Source of the DNA: Paraburkholderia sp. BL25I1N1
GTDB taxonomy: Bacteria; Pseudomonadota; Gammaproteobacteria; Burkholderiales; Burkholderiaceae
Reading direction: 5' to 3'
Length of the DNA: 64,000 nt
Assembly: GCF_003002025.1 (NCBI RefSeq)
Contig: NZ_PVZB01000005.1
Coordinates: 62,001 to 126,000, forward strand
Both the position numbers and the translations under genes were made by a program. Positions within the stretch are counted from its first letter, which is position 1. The number at the start of each line of letters is the position of its first letter. Positions 16,719 to 25,248 of this stretch are shown here, one piece after another. Under the pieces are notes generated by a model, which worked only from the letters and a program-made list of their open reading frames with translations, made no database searches and had not been told where the DNA came from.

Positions 16719-18182
16719 TCAATTCTCTTCTTCGAGCCAGCAGGTGCCGTGCTGCGCCAGCATCGCGCTCGAAGCGGCCGGTCCCCACGTGCCCGACGCG
16801 TACGGTTTGGGCGGCTTGTTCGACGCCTTCCATTCGTTCAGGATCGGTTCGACCCAACGCCACGCGGCTTCCTGCTCGTCGCGCCGCACAAACAGCGCGA
16901 GGCGGCCGTTGATCACGTCGAGCAGAAGGCGCTGATACGCTTCCATCTGTCCTTCGCGGAAGAACTGGTCGAACGCGAGGTCGAGGTGAACGCTGGCGAG
17001 GTTCATGCCCTCGCCGGGCTGCTTCGCGAGACAGTACAGTCGAATGGTTTCGTTCGGCTGCAGTCGGATCACCAGGCGGTTCGCGCCGGCACGCAACGCG
17101 GAAGCGCCGAGCGCCGAATGCGGCACCGCACGAAAGTTCACGACGATCTCGGCGACGCGATCCGCCAGGCGCTTACCGGTGCGCAGAAAAAACGGCACGC
17201 CGGCCCAACGCCAGTTTTCGATCTCGACCTTCAGCGCTACGAAAGTCTCGGTCGTGCTGTCCGGCCGCACGCCGGGCTCGGTTGCGTACGCAGGCACCGC
17301 GGTGCCGCGGATCACGCCGGAATGATATTGGCCGCGCACGGCGACCTTGCCGATATCGCGCGGATCGATAGGCTTCAAAGCGCGCAGCACGCGCAGCTTT
17401 TCGTCACGTACCGAATCCGAATCCATGGAGTGGGGCGGTTCCATCGCGACGATGGAAAGCAGTTGCAGCAAATGGTTCTGCACCATGTCGCGCAACGCGC
17501 CGGTGTTGTCGTAGAAGTCGCCGCGCGCTTCCACGCCGAGTTCTTCGGCAATCGTGATCTGAATGCTCTCGACCCACTCGCGACGCCACAGCGGTTCGAA
17601 CAGCGCATTGCCGAAGCGCAGCGCCAACAGGTTCTGCACCGGTTCTTTACCGAGGTAGTGGTCGATCCGGTAGATCTGTTCTTCAGCGAAGATTTCGCCG
17701 ACGGCATCATTGATGGCATTCGACGACTTGAGGTCGTAGCCGAGCGGCTTTTCCAGCACGATGCGCGAATTCTCGTTCAGCCCAACCGATGCCAGCGCAT
17801 GGCAGATCGGCACGAACAGCGACGGCCCCGTAGCCAGATAGAACACGCGAATGCCAGGCAGGTTCTGTATGGCGTCGCGCAAGTGCACGAAGTCTTCCGC
17901 TTTGCCGAGGTCGATGTTCACGAACTCGATGCGCTCCAGAAAACTCGACCATGCCGCTTCGTCCACACCGTTCTTCGACACATGCGGTTTGACGTGCTCG
18001 TTCACCCAGTGGATGTACTCGCCGCGATCCGTTGCATGCCGCGCCACCGCAACGATCTTGCCGCTGTCGGCCAACATGCCGCCTGCACGGTGCGCTTCAA
18101 ACAGTGCGGGGAGGATCTTGCGCATCGACAGATCGCCGGTTCCGCCGAAGAGAACGAAGGTGAAGCTTGAATCGGTTTGCAT
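16719..18182 (-). CDS. zwf: Glucose-6-phosphate 1-dehydrogenase
   Basis: 487-aa cytoplasmic NADP-linked enzyme oxidising glucose-6-phosphate to the lactone. The nucleotide-binding motif FVLFGGTGDLSMRK is near the N-terminus, and RIDHYLGKEPVQN is the substrate-binding/active-site signature with the catalytic region. ATG 18182 has GGAG 5 nt upstream, and the in-frame extension to 18290 would run into the regulatory palindrome. It heads the zwf-pgl-glk operon, divergent from a sugar ABC transporter and controlled by the HexR-type box in between (inference). Confidence 0.96.
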   Translation of the reverse strand: MQTDSSFTFVLFGGTGDLSMRKILPALFEAHRAGGMLADSGKIVAVARHATDRGEYIHWVNEHVKPHVSKNGVDEAAWSSFLERIEFVNIDLGKAEDFVHLRDAIQNLPGIRVFYLATGPSLFVPICHALASVGLNENSRIVLEKPLGYDLKSSNAINDAVGEIFAEEQIYRIDHYLGKEPVQNLLALRFGNALFEPLWRREWVESIQITIAEELGVEARGDFYDNTGALRDMVQNHLLQLLSIVAMEPPHSMDSDSVRDEKLRVLRALKPIDPRDIGKVAVRGQYHSGVIRGTAVPAYATEPGVRPDSTTETFVALKVEIENWRWAGVPFFLRTGKRLADRVAEIVVNFRAVPHSALGASALRAGANRLVIRLQPNETIRLYCLAKQPGEGMNLASVHLDLAFDQFFREGQMEAYQRLLLDVINGRLALFVRRDEQEAAWRWVEPILNEWKASNKPPKPYASGTWGPAASSAMLAQHGTCWLEEEN

Positions 18183-18252
18183 GAGTCTCCGTCGATGTCC
18201 TGGGGCCGCGGAAGATGAGCGAAAGCGCGACCGTAGTCCGATAAAATATTTT

Positions 18253-18281
18253 TTGACACTGAATTGTAGTTTAACTACAAT
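18253..18281 (+). promoter_or_regulatory. Sigma-70 promoter with embedded HexR operator
   Basis: Plus-strand promoter: TTGACA (18253-18258), 17-nt spacer, TACAAT (18276-18281). The 17-bp palindrome TTGTAGTTTAACTACAA (18264-18280) fills the spacer and most of the -10. It fits the HexR consensus TGTARTWWWAYTACA exactly. A minus-strand -10-like TATTTT (complement of 18243-18248), 17 nt from the palindrome, could serve zwf. One operator would thus control both the transporter and zwf-pgl-glk/hexR. Confidence 0.8.
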
Positions 18282-18419
18282 CCAAATCAAGAGGTAGCGC
18301 TAATTCGATGAAAAAAGCGTGCGCTGTGAGTCAAGATGCGCGTTTTCCCGAATCGGCAGGCGTCCCCTGCATGTTAATGGACATTGCGTGTCGGCACGCG
18401 CCAGCATGCCCCGGCGGCC

Positions 18420-18455
18420 TTACGGAAAGCCGGGGAGTTGAGCGGCTTTCCGTAA
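18420..18455 (+). promoter_or_regulatory. 13-bp hairpin in the transporter 5' leader
   Basis: Perfect arms TTACGGAAAGCCG (18420-18432) and CGGCTTTCCGTAA (18443-18455) with a 10-nt loop, about 130 nt into a ~440-nt leader. No T-tract follows, so this is not a simple terminator; it could be an operator or an RNA element. An 86-codon open frame from 18308 crosses it, and I do not call it a gene. The rest of 18183-18726 shows no other gene. Confidence 0.55.
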
Positions 18456-18726
18456 TGGTCGGCACCAGGTTGACATGTAAGGCACCTCGAGTCTGCCGCG
18501 CGAAACGCGGGCAGGCAAAAATCAAAAGAGGAGACAGTCAGTTGCATCCCGAACCACTCATCTCTTGAGCTTCCAGCGGCCGGACATTGGTCCGCCGGCA
18601 CATGCCTCGCGCATGCGCCCGACCGTGCTCGATCGCCCAGTGTTTTGCCTGTTTGAACCAACCACAGCACCCTGGCGACATCAGGGGCCATTTGTTTTTT
18701 GTTCAGGTGTCTGGAGGAGATAAGCA

Positions 18727-19974
18727 ATGAAATTTCGCGCGATCATGGGCGCTTTGTGCGCCGCAGGTCTGATGTGTGGCGTCTCGGCCGTGCAAGCCGC
18801 CGAGTCGGTCGAAGTGTTGCACTGGTGGACTTCGGGCGGTGAATCGAAAGCCGTCGGCGTCCTCAAGGACGACATGACGAAGCAGGGTTACACGTGGAAG
18901 GACTTCGCGGTTGCGGGTGGCGCCGGCGCGGCTGCCATGACGGCACTCAAGACGCAGGTCATCTCGGGCAACGCACCGAGCGCTGCGCAGATCAAGGGTC
19001 CGCTGATCCAGGACTGGGCGTCGCAAGGCGTGCTGGTGCCGATCGACTCCGTCGCGGGCGACTGGAAGAAGAATCTGCCGCCGGAAATCGACAAGATCAT
19101 GCACGCGGACGGTCACTACGTGGCAGCGCCGTTCTCAGTGCACCGCGTGAACTGGCTGTACATCAACAAGGCAGCGCTGGACAAGGCAGGCGGCAAGGCG
19201 CCGACCACGTGGCCTGAGTTCTTCGCGGTGGCCGACAAGATGAAGGCCGCGGGCATTCAGCCGATCGCGATGGGCGGCCAGCCGTGGCAAGACCTGACGC
19301 TGTGGGAAGACGTCGTGCTGTCGCAAGGCGCGGGCTTCTACAAGAAGGCGCTGGTCGACCTCGACGAGAAGACGCTGACGTCGGATCAGATGGTCGGCGT
19401 GTTCGACACGGTCCGCAAGATCCAGGGTTACTTCGACGCGGGCCGCACGGGCCGTGACTGGAACCTGGCAACGGCCATGGTCATCAACGGCAAGGCCGGC
19501 ATGCAGTTCATGGGCGACTGGGCGAAGGGCGAATTCGCCAACGCCGGCAAGAAGTCGGGCTCGGACTACATCTGCGCCGCGGTGCCGGGCACGGAAAAGT
19601 CGTACACGTTCAACGTCGACTCGTTCGTGTTCTTCCAGCAGAAGGGCGCGAAGGCGGCCACGCCGGGTCAGCTCGCGCTGGCCAAGACGATCATGTCGCC
19701 GGACTTCCAGGAGCAGTTCAGCCTGAACAAGGGTTCCATCCCGGTTCGTCTGGGCGTGTCGATGGCCAAGTTCGACGACTGCGCGAAGAAGTCGTACGCG
19801 GATGAACAAGTGGCGATCAAGTCGGGCGGCTATGTGCCTTCGCTGGCACACGGCATGGCGCAACCGGATGCAGCAGCCGGCGCGATCTCGGACGTGGTCA
19901 CGAAGTTCATGAACTCGCAGCAGGATTCGAAGAGCGCAGTTGCCGCGCTCGCGAAGGCAGCGAAGACCAAGTAA
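18727..19974 (+). CDS. Sugar ABC transporter, periplasmic substrate-binding protein
   Basis: 415-aa periplasmic binding protein of the extracellular solute-binding family 1 (CUT1), with a Sec signal peptide cleaved after VQAA. LHWWTSGGESKA at the mature N-terminus and later VAAPFSVHRVNWLYINK are typical of glucose/mannose binders (GtsA/GlcE-like). A GGAGGAG site precedes the ATG. It is first in a four-gene transporter operon beside zwf and glk, so glucose or a related aldose is the likely substrate (inference from context). Confidence 0.9.
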   Translation: MKFRAIMGALCAAGLMCGVSAVQAAESVEVLHWWTSGGESKAVGVLKDDMTKQGYTWKDFAVAGGAGAAAMTALKTQVISGNAPSAAQIKGPLIQDWASQGVLVPIDSVAGDWKKNLPPEIDKIMHADGHYVAAPFSVHRVNWLYINKAALDKAGGKAPTTWPEFFAVADKMKAAGIQPIAMGGQPWQDLTLWEDVVLSQGAGFYKKALVDLDEKTLTSDQMVGVFDTVRKIQGYFDAGRTGRDWNLATAMVINGKAGMQFMGDWAKGEFANAGKKSGSDYICAAVPGTEKSYTFNVDSFVFFQQKGAKAATPGQLALAKTIMSPDFQEQFSLNKGSIPVRLGVSMAKFDDCAKKSYADEQVAIKSGGYVPSLAHGMAQPDAAAGAISDVVTKFMNSQQDSKSAVAALAKAAKTK

Positions 19975-19990
19975 GTGAAGTAAGCGAAGC

Positions 19991-20029
19991 GGCGCGCCCG
20001 GCGGTTCAGCAACGGGCGCCGGGCGCGCC
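19991..20029 (+). promoter_or_regulatory. 13-bp GC-rich intercistronic hairpin
   Basis: GGCGCGCCCGGCG (19991-20003) pairs perfectly with CGCCGGGCGCGCC (20017-20029), with a 13-nt loop and no T-tract. Stems between binding-protein and permease genes commonly protect the upstream message, raising binding-protein output over permease. That role is inferred here. Confidence 0.65.
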
Positions 20030-20170
20030 CTTCACGTCGCTGATTGCACTGGTTGCACTGGTCACAAGCGGCTTCACCCCTGGTTTCATAGAGTCACACC
20101 TATGCCGTTGCGGCCTCGCGTCTGTCAGGCGTGAATCTCCCGGCGGTACAGTTTCAGCAGGAGTCGAGTA

Positions 20171-21109
20171 GTGACTGCTTCTATCAGCGGAAACGGGAAA
20201 ACGGCTAGCGCCGCCCGCCGCGCGTCGCCCATGGCGGCCCTTGCCGATCGCTGGATTCCGAAGCTGGTGCTCGCACCCAGCGTCGTGATCAGCCTGATCT
20301 TCGTCTATGGCTTCATTGCAATTACCGGCTATCTGTCGCTGTCCAATTCGCGACTGATGCCCCGTTATGAATTTGTCGGTCTCGATCGTTATCGCGAACT
20401 GTTCGATAACGATGTGTTCTGGACCTCGGCTGCGAACCTCGGCTGGTTCGGCATCCCGTTCATCGGTATCTGTATCGGTCTCGGTCTGTTTCTCGCGATC
20501 CTGCTCGATCAGCAGATCCGCAACGAAGGCGCGCTGCGCGCCGTGTTCCTGTACCCAATGGCGCTGTCGTTCATCGTGACGGGTACGGCGTGGCAATGGA
20601 TCATGACGCCGAGCATCGGCCTCGAAAAAGTATTCCACGACTGGGGCTGGACGAGCTTTTCGTTCAGCTGGCTGGGCGATCCGGACAAGGCGATTTTCTG
20701 CGTCGTGATCGCGGCCGTGTGGCAGTCCACCGGCTTCGTGATGGCGCTGTTCCTTGCGGGCTTGCGTGGTGTCGATGGTGAAATCTTCAAAGCCGCGCAG
20801 ATGGACGGCGCGGGCTTGCCCACCATCTACCGCAAGATCGTGATTCCGAGCATGCGCCCGGTGTTCTTCTCCGTGCTGCTGATTCTCTGCCACATCACGA
20901 TCAAGACGTTCGACCTTGTGGTTGCATTGACCGCGGGCGGTCCGGGCACGTCGTCGTCGCTGCCGGCTATTTTCATGTACACGTTTTCGTTCAATCGCGG
21001 GCAGCTGGGCGTCGGCGCGGCATCGTCGATGATGATGCTCGCCACTGTCGTGGCCGTGCTCGTGCCGCTCATGTATCTGGAATCGAGGAGCACCCGCAAT
21101 GCAGCCTAA
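20171..21109 (+). CDS. Sugar ABC transporter permease (MalF/GtsB type)
   Basis: 312-aa inner-membrane permease of the CUT1 family with about six hydrophobic helices. The EAA loop contacting the ATPase is AAQMDGAGLPTIYRKIVIP. The start is GTG 20171 with AGGAG 7 nt upstream. It overlaps the next permease gene by 11 nt, indicating tight coupling. It would form the translocation pore with the second permease, in the sugar uptake system described for the preceding gene. Confidence 0.92.
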   Translation: MTASISGNGKTASAARRASPMAALADRWIPKLVLAPSVVISLIFVYGFIAITGYLSLSNSRLMPRYEFVGLDRYRELFDNDVFWTSAANLGWFGIPFIGICIGLGLFLAILLDQQIRNEGALRAVFLYPMALSFIVTGTAWQWIMTPSIGLEKVFHDWGWTSFSFSWLGDPDKAIFCVVIAAVWQSTGFVMALFLAGLRGVDGEIFKAAQMDGAGLPTIYRKIVIPSMRPVFFSVLLILCHITIKTFDLVVALTAGGPGTSSSLPAIFMYTFSFNRGQLGVGAASSMMMLATVVAVLVPLMYLESRSTRNAA

Positions 21110-21956
21110 GATGACGATCAGCCGTGCCGTCATTTATGCGGCCCTGTTCCTGTTCGCCCTGTATTTCCTGTTCCCGCTGTACGTGATGCTGTCCACGTCG
21201 TTCAAGGACATCGATCAACTCCGCACCGGCAATCTGCTCACGCCGCCCACGCACTGGACCGTCGATCCGTGGATCAAGGCCTGGAGCGGCGCGTGCACGG
21301 GTGTGCGTTGCGACGGCATGCAGCCGTTCTTCATGAACTCGGTGCGCATGGTGATTCCCGCCGTGCTGATCTCGTCGATCATCGGCGCGTTCAACGGTTA
21401 TGTACTCACGCACTGGCGTTTCCGTGGCGCGGATCCGATCTTCACGATGATCCTGGTCGGCTGCTTCATTCCGTTCCAGGCGATCCTGCTGCCGATGGCG
21501 CGTTTCGAAGGCTTTCTCGGCCTGTCGAACACGACCACCGGTCTGGTGGTGGTGCACGTGATCTACGGTATCGCCTTCACCACGATGTTCTTCCGCAACT
21601 TCTACGTCAGCATTCCGGCTGAACTCGTGAAAGCGGCGCGTATCGACGGCGCGGGTTTCTTCACGATCTTCACGAAGATTCTGCTGCCGGTCTCGCTGCC
21701 GATTTTCATGGTGTGCCTGATCTGGCAATTCACGCAGATCTGGAACGACTTCCTGTTCGGTATCGTGTTCTCCGGCGTCGATTCGATGCCGATCACGGTG
21801 GCGCTGAACAACCTCGTGAACACCTCGACCGGCGTGAAGGAATACAACGTGGACATGGCCGGCGCGATCATCGCCGCGTTGCCCACGCTGCTGGTCTATA
21901 TCATCGCCGGACGCTATTTCGTGCGCGGCCTGACGGCCGGCGCGGTGAAGGGCTAA
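21099..21956 (+). CDS. Sugar ABC transporter permease (MalG/GtsC type)
   Basis: 285-aa inner-membrane partner permease. It shows the N-terminal helix and PLYVMLSTSFKDIDQL of the MalG side, an EAA loop AARIDGAGFFTIFTKILLP, and five to six transmembrane segments. It begins inside the previous permease gene. A ~100-nt gap with a GC-rich stem region precedes the ATPase gene. Confidence 0.92.
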   Translation: MQPKMTISRAVIYAALFLFALYFLFPLYVMLSTSFKDIDQLRTGNLLTPPTHWTVDPWIKAWSGACTGVRCDGMQPFFMNSVRMVIPAVLISSIIGAFNGYVLTHWRFRGADPIFTMILVGCFIPFQAILLPMARFEGFLGLSNTTTGLVVVHVIYGIAFTTMFFRNFYVSIPAELVKAARIDGAGFFTIFTKILLPVSLPIFMVCLIWQFTQIWNDFLFGIVFSGVDSMPITVALNNLVNTSTGVKEYNVDMAGAIIAALPTLLVYIIAGRYFVRGLTAGAVKG

Positions 21957-22059
21957 AGGCCAGGCTAAATCATCCGAGCGCGGCGGCTTCTGTTCGATTC
22001 GAAGCCGCCGTCACCCGACAAAGTTTTCAAGCAGTACCAGAGACAAGAGGATTCACAGC

Positions 22060-23175
22060 ATGGCAAGCCTTTCCATCCGTGACGTGTACAAGACTTACCC
22101 GAACGGGGTGCCGGTTCTGAAGGGTGTCAATATCGACATCGAAGACGGCCAGTTCCTGATTCTGGTCGGCGGTTCGGGCTGCGGGAAGTCGACGCTGCTC
22201 AACATGATTGCCGGCCTCGAGACCGTGACCAAGGGCGAGATCCAGATCGACGGCAAGACGGTGAACAACCTGTCGCCGAAAGATCGCGACATTGCGATGG
22301 TGTTCCAGTCGTACGCGCTGTACCCGTCCATGACGGTGCGCGAGAACATCTCGTTCGGTCTGAACATCCGCAAGGTGCCGAAGAACGAGCAGACGCAGAT
22401 TGTCGACCGCGTGTCGAACACGCTGCAGATCACCCATCTGCTGGACCGCAAGCCGGGCCAACTGTCCGGCGGCCAGCGTCAGCGCGTGGCCATGGGCCGT
22501 GCCTTGGCGCGCGATCCGGTCATGTTCCTGTTCGATGAACCGCTGTCGAACCTCGACGCGAAGCTGCGTATCGAGATGCGCTCGGAAATCAAGCTGCTGC
22601 ATCAACGCCTCGGCACGACGATCGTCTACGTGACGCACGATCAGATCGAAGCGATGACGCTCGGCGACCGCATCGCGGTGATGAAAGACGGCGTCGTGCA
22701 GCAGTTCGGCGCACCGCAGGACATCTACGACTCGCCGTCGAACCTGTTCGTGGCCGGCTTCATCGGTGCGCCGCCGATGAACTTCATTCAGGGCAAGCTG
22801 GTGGAGCAGGGCGCGGGCGTGGCGGTCGAGCTGGATACGGGTGTCGCACGCACGGCGGTGAATTTGCCGTTCGACTCGGCGAAGGTGAAGTCGCACGTGG
22901 GCCGTGAGGTGATTCTCGGCCTGCGTCCGGAGCGCATCACCGACGCGCGCGGCGCACACGGCGACAACGCGAAGCTGCAGCCGATCGAAGTGAAGGTCGA
23001 CGTGATCGAGCCGACCGGTCCGGATACGCTGGTGTTCGCGCAGGTCAACGGCAAGCGCATTGTGAGCCGCGTGCACCCGGCGTCGAATCCGCAACCGCTG
23101 GCGAATACGACGCTGCTGTTCGATACGTCTAAGGCGGTGCTGTTCGATCCGTCGAACGAAGAGCGGATTGCCTGA
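22060..23175 (+). CDS. Sugar ABC transporter ATPase (MalK/UgpC/GtsD type)
   Basis: 371-aa cytoplasmic ATPase driving sugar import. Walker A GGSGCGKSTLL, Q-loop MVFQSYALYP, signature LSGGQRQRVAMGRAL and Walker B MFLFDEPLSNLD are all intact. A C-terminal TOBE/OB regulatory region follows residue ~235. Automatic annotation often calls this family UgpC, but the neighbours favour a hexose role. It is the last gene of the operon, with a strong terminator 28 nt beyond the stop. Confidence 0.94.
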   Translation: MASLSIRDVYKTYPNGVPVLKGVNIDIEDGQFLILVGGSGCGKSTLLNMIAGLETVTKGEIQIDGKTVNNLSPKDRDIAMVFQSYALYPSMTVRENISFGLNIRKVPKNEQTQIVDRVSNTLQITHLLDRKPGQLSGGQRQRVAMGRALARDPVMFLFDEPLSNLDAKLRIEMRSEIKLLHQRLGTTIVYVTHDQIEAMTLGDRIAVMKDGVVQQFGAPQDIYDSPSNLFVAGFIGAPPMNFIQGKLVEQGAGVAVELDTGVARTAVNLPFDSAKVKSHVGREVILGLRPERITDARGAHGDNAKLQPIEVKVDVIEPTGPDTLVFAQVNGKRIVSRVHPASNPQPLANTTLLFDTSKAVLFDPSNEERIA

Positions 23176-23202
23176 TCGCGAAAGTCCGATTGCATGAGAA
23201 GA

Positions 23203-23240
23203 GAAAAGCCCCATGCGTTGCAAGACGCATGGGGCTTTTC
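23203..23240. terminator. Bidirectional intrinsic terminator
   Basis: GAAAAGCCCCATGCGT pairs with ACGCATGGGGCTTTTC around a 6-7-nt loop, ending the ABC operon (+) and the convergent LysR gene (-). Confidence 0.93.
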
Positions 23241-23257
23241 ATTGCGGCGACCTTGGC

Positions 23258-24175
23258 TTACTGCTCCGGAATACGCAGATCCGGATTGTTGCGCGCCAGT
23301 TCCGTCACCCACTCGATGAAAGCACGCAGCCGCGAACTCAGATTGCGGCGATGCGCATACAGCACCGAAAGCGGCGTGCCGGGGCTCGTATAGCCGGTGA
23401 GGATTTCCTTCAGCGCGCCTTGCGCAATCAGATCGGCGACCATGAAGCGTGACGGCTGGATGATGCCGTGACCGAGCGCCGCCGCGCCGATATAGACGCT
23501 GCCGTCGTTGACAGCGAGCACGCTCTTTAACGACACCTTGGCAATATCGCCGTCCACCTCGTATTCGAATGGAAACGTCCTGCCGGTGCGCGCGGACACG
23601 TAGTTGACCGCGCGGTGCTCGCTCAATTCTTCGAGCGTGGTCGGCTCGCCGTGTTTCTCCAGATATGCCGGCGACGCGCACGTGACAATGCGCGCCTGGC
23701 CGATGCGCCGCGCGACGAGACTCGACTCTTCCGGCGTGCCCATACGGATCACGCAATCCACGCCGTCCTGAATCAGATCGATGTTGCGGTCGGCGAGGCC
23801 GAGCCGCACGTCGATCTCCGGGTATTGCCGGTAGAAATCGTCGAGCGCGGGCAGCAGCAGCGCGCGCGCCAGCGTGCCGGACGTATCCACGCGGATCGTG
23901 CCGGCCGGATTTTCGCGCTTGTTCGACAGCGACGACTCGGCATCGGTGACCTCAGCGAGGATGCGCACGCAGCGCTCGTAGAACAGCGCGCCGTCTTCGG
24001 TGACGCTGACCTGGCGCGTCGAACGATTCAACAGACGCACGCCGACGTGTTCCTCCAGCGCCTGGATGGTGCGGCTAACTTTGGCGCGCGGCAGGTCGAG
24101 CGACTCGGATACTTTGGTGAAGCTGTTCGCCTCGACCACACGCGTAAATATCTCCATGGCTTCGAAACGGTCCAT
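23258..24175 (-). CDS. LysR-family transcriptional regulator
   Basis: 305-aa DNA-binding regulator. An N-terminal winged helix-turn-helix lies at ~1-60 (FTKVSESLDLPRAKVSRTIQ, RLLNRSTRQVSVTEDG), followed by a LysR substrate-binding domain. It belongs to the large CrgA/AaeR-like subgroup beginning MDRFEAMEIF. The target is unknown. The upstream GST gene is on the same strand rather than divergent, so context does not name a regulon. Confidence 0.9.
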   Translation of the reverse strand: MDRFEAMEIFTRVVEANSFTKVSESLDLPRAKVSRTIQALEEHVGVRLLNRSTRQVSVTEDGALFYERCVRILAEVTDAESSLSNKRENPAGTIRVDTSGTLARALLLPALDDFYRQYPEIDVRLGLADRNIDLIQDGVDCVIRMGTPEESSLVARRIGQARIVTCASPAYLEKHGEPTTLEELSEHRAVNYVSARTGRTFPFEYEVDGDIAKVSLKSVLAVNDGSVYIGAAALGHGIIQPSRFMVADLIAQGALKEILTGYTSPGTPLSVLYAHRRNLSSRLRAFIEWVTELARNNPDLRIPEQ

Positions 24176-24311
24176 GTTTTGCCTTAAGGTTGATTGGCGG
24201 AAGTAGGTTTCGAAGTGAAGTGTATAGGCTGGGAAATTTGTTGTCGCAAACCGTTAGGGTCGACGTGGCGCGGACGCTCGTCTTTTGCGCGACACGGCCA
24301 CGCCGTAGCCT

Positions 24312-24971
24312 TCAATCCCGGTCCGGCGCGCCGAGCGGGAAATACGAACGATAGGGCCGCGCTTCGTCCACCGCGCGAGCGAACGACGGCCGCGCCAGCA
24401 GGCGCTTCCGGTAGGCGAGCACGTGCGGAAACGCCGGGCCGATCGCGTGCGTCCAGTCGGCGTAAAACAGGAACGGCGCGGCGCCGCAATCGGCGAGGCT
24501 GAACGTGTCGCCGGCCGCCCATTCGCGCTCCGCGATCACCTTGTTCAGCCAGCCGTACGCGGTATCGAGCATGGCGCGCGCATCGGCGACGGCTTGCCGG
24601 TCGCGCTCCGGTTCAGGACGCATGCTGTCGTAGACGATCTTTTGCTGCGGCGTCGAGATGTAGTTGTCGAAGAAGCGATCCATGCTGCGCACTTCCAGCG
24701 CCGCGCGAGGATCGGCCGGCAGGAGTTGAACCGGCCCGGCGTGATAAAGGCCCAGATACTCGATGATGATGCTCGCCTCCATTACCGTCCGGCTGCCGTC
24801 CACCAGCACCGGAAAGCGCTTGATCGGCCAGAGCGCGGCGAATTCGGCCATGACTTGCGGGTCGTCGTGCGCCAGTAGGCGCAGTTCGAACGGCGTGCCG
24901 TTTTCGTAGAGCGCGGTCAGGACCTTCTGGCAGTACGAGGAGAAGGGATGGGCGTAGAGCTTCAGGGTCAT
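24312..24971 (-). CDS. Glutathione S-transferase family protein
   Basis: 219-aa cytosolic GST. The N-terminal thioredoxin-fold domain begins MTLKLYAHPFSSYCQKVL, where SSYC is the glutathione-site region. PVLVDGSRTVMEASIIIEYL carries the conserved cis-Pro and Glu/Ala-Ser glutathione contacts. A helical C-terminal domain follows, with the N-capping segment FSLADCGAAPFLFY. I chose ATG 24971 over GTG 24980 because AAGGTGA is spaced for the ATG. The substrate is not assigned. Confidence 0.9.
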   Translation of the reverse strand: MTLKLYAHPFSSYCQKVLTALYENGTPFELRLLAHDDPQVMAEFAALWPIKRFPVLVDGSRTVMEASIIIEYLGLYHAGPVQLLPADPRAALEVRSMDRFFDNYISTPQQKIVYDSMRPEPERDRQAVADARAMLDTAYGWLNKVIAEREWAAGDTFSLADCGAAPFLFYADWTHAIGPAFPHVLAYRKRLLARPSFARAVDEARPYRSYFPLGAPDRD

Positions 24972-25248
24972 CGTGGTCACCTTGGACGGTTGGTGAGTTG
25001 CTGTGGCACGAAAACGGCCGGAGCGACCGTTTTATCTCACGACGAGTGGGAGCCGCGCAAATCGACAGCCACGACCCTTGGCATCACCATTCGCTACGTT
25101 AAAACGTCACAAAGCCATCAAGAAAGATGGTGTAACATTTGAAAACTTTGTAAGAGACCGCGACGTGACCGGCTAGACGGCGCATTAGCAACGAGCCCGG
25201 GGCGTCACTCAACCAAAAACGAATAATTCGACGCACGGGGAGCTTCAC

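Noticed and set aside
24972..25248. Sigma-28 promoter for fliD
   Set aside because: TAAA and a GCCATCAA-like box occur near 25098-25120, but with ~10-nt spacing instead of ~15, and the -10 is poor.
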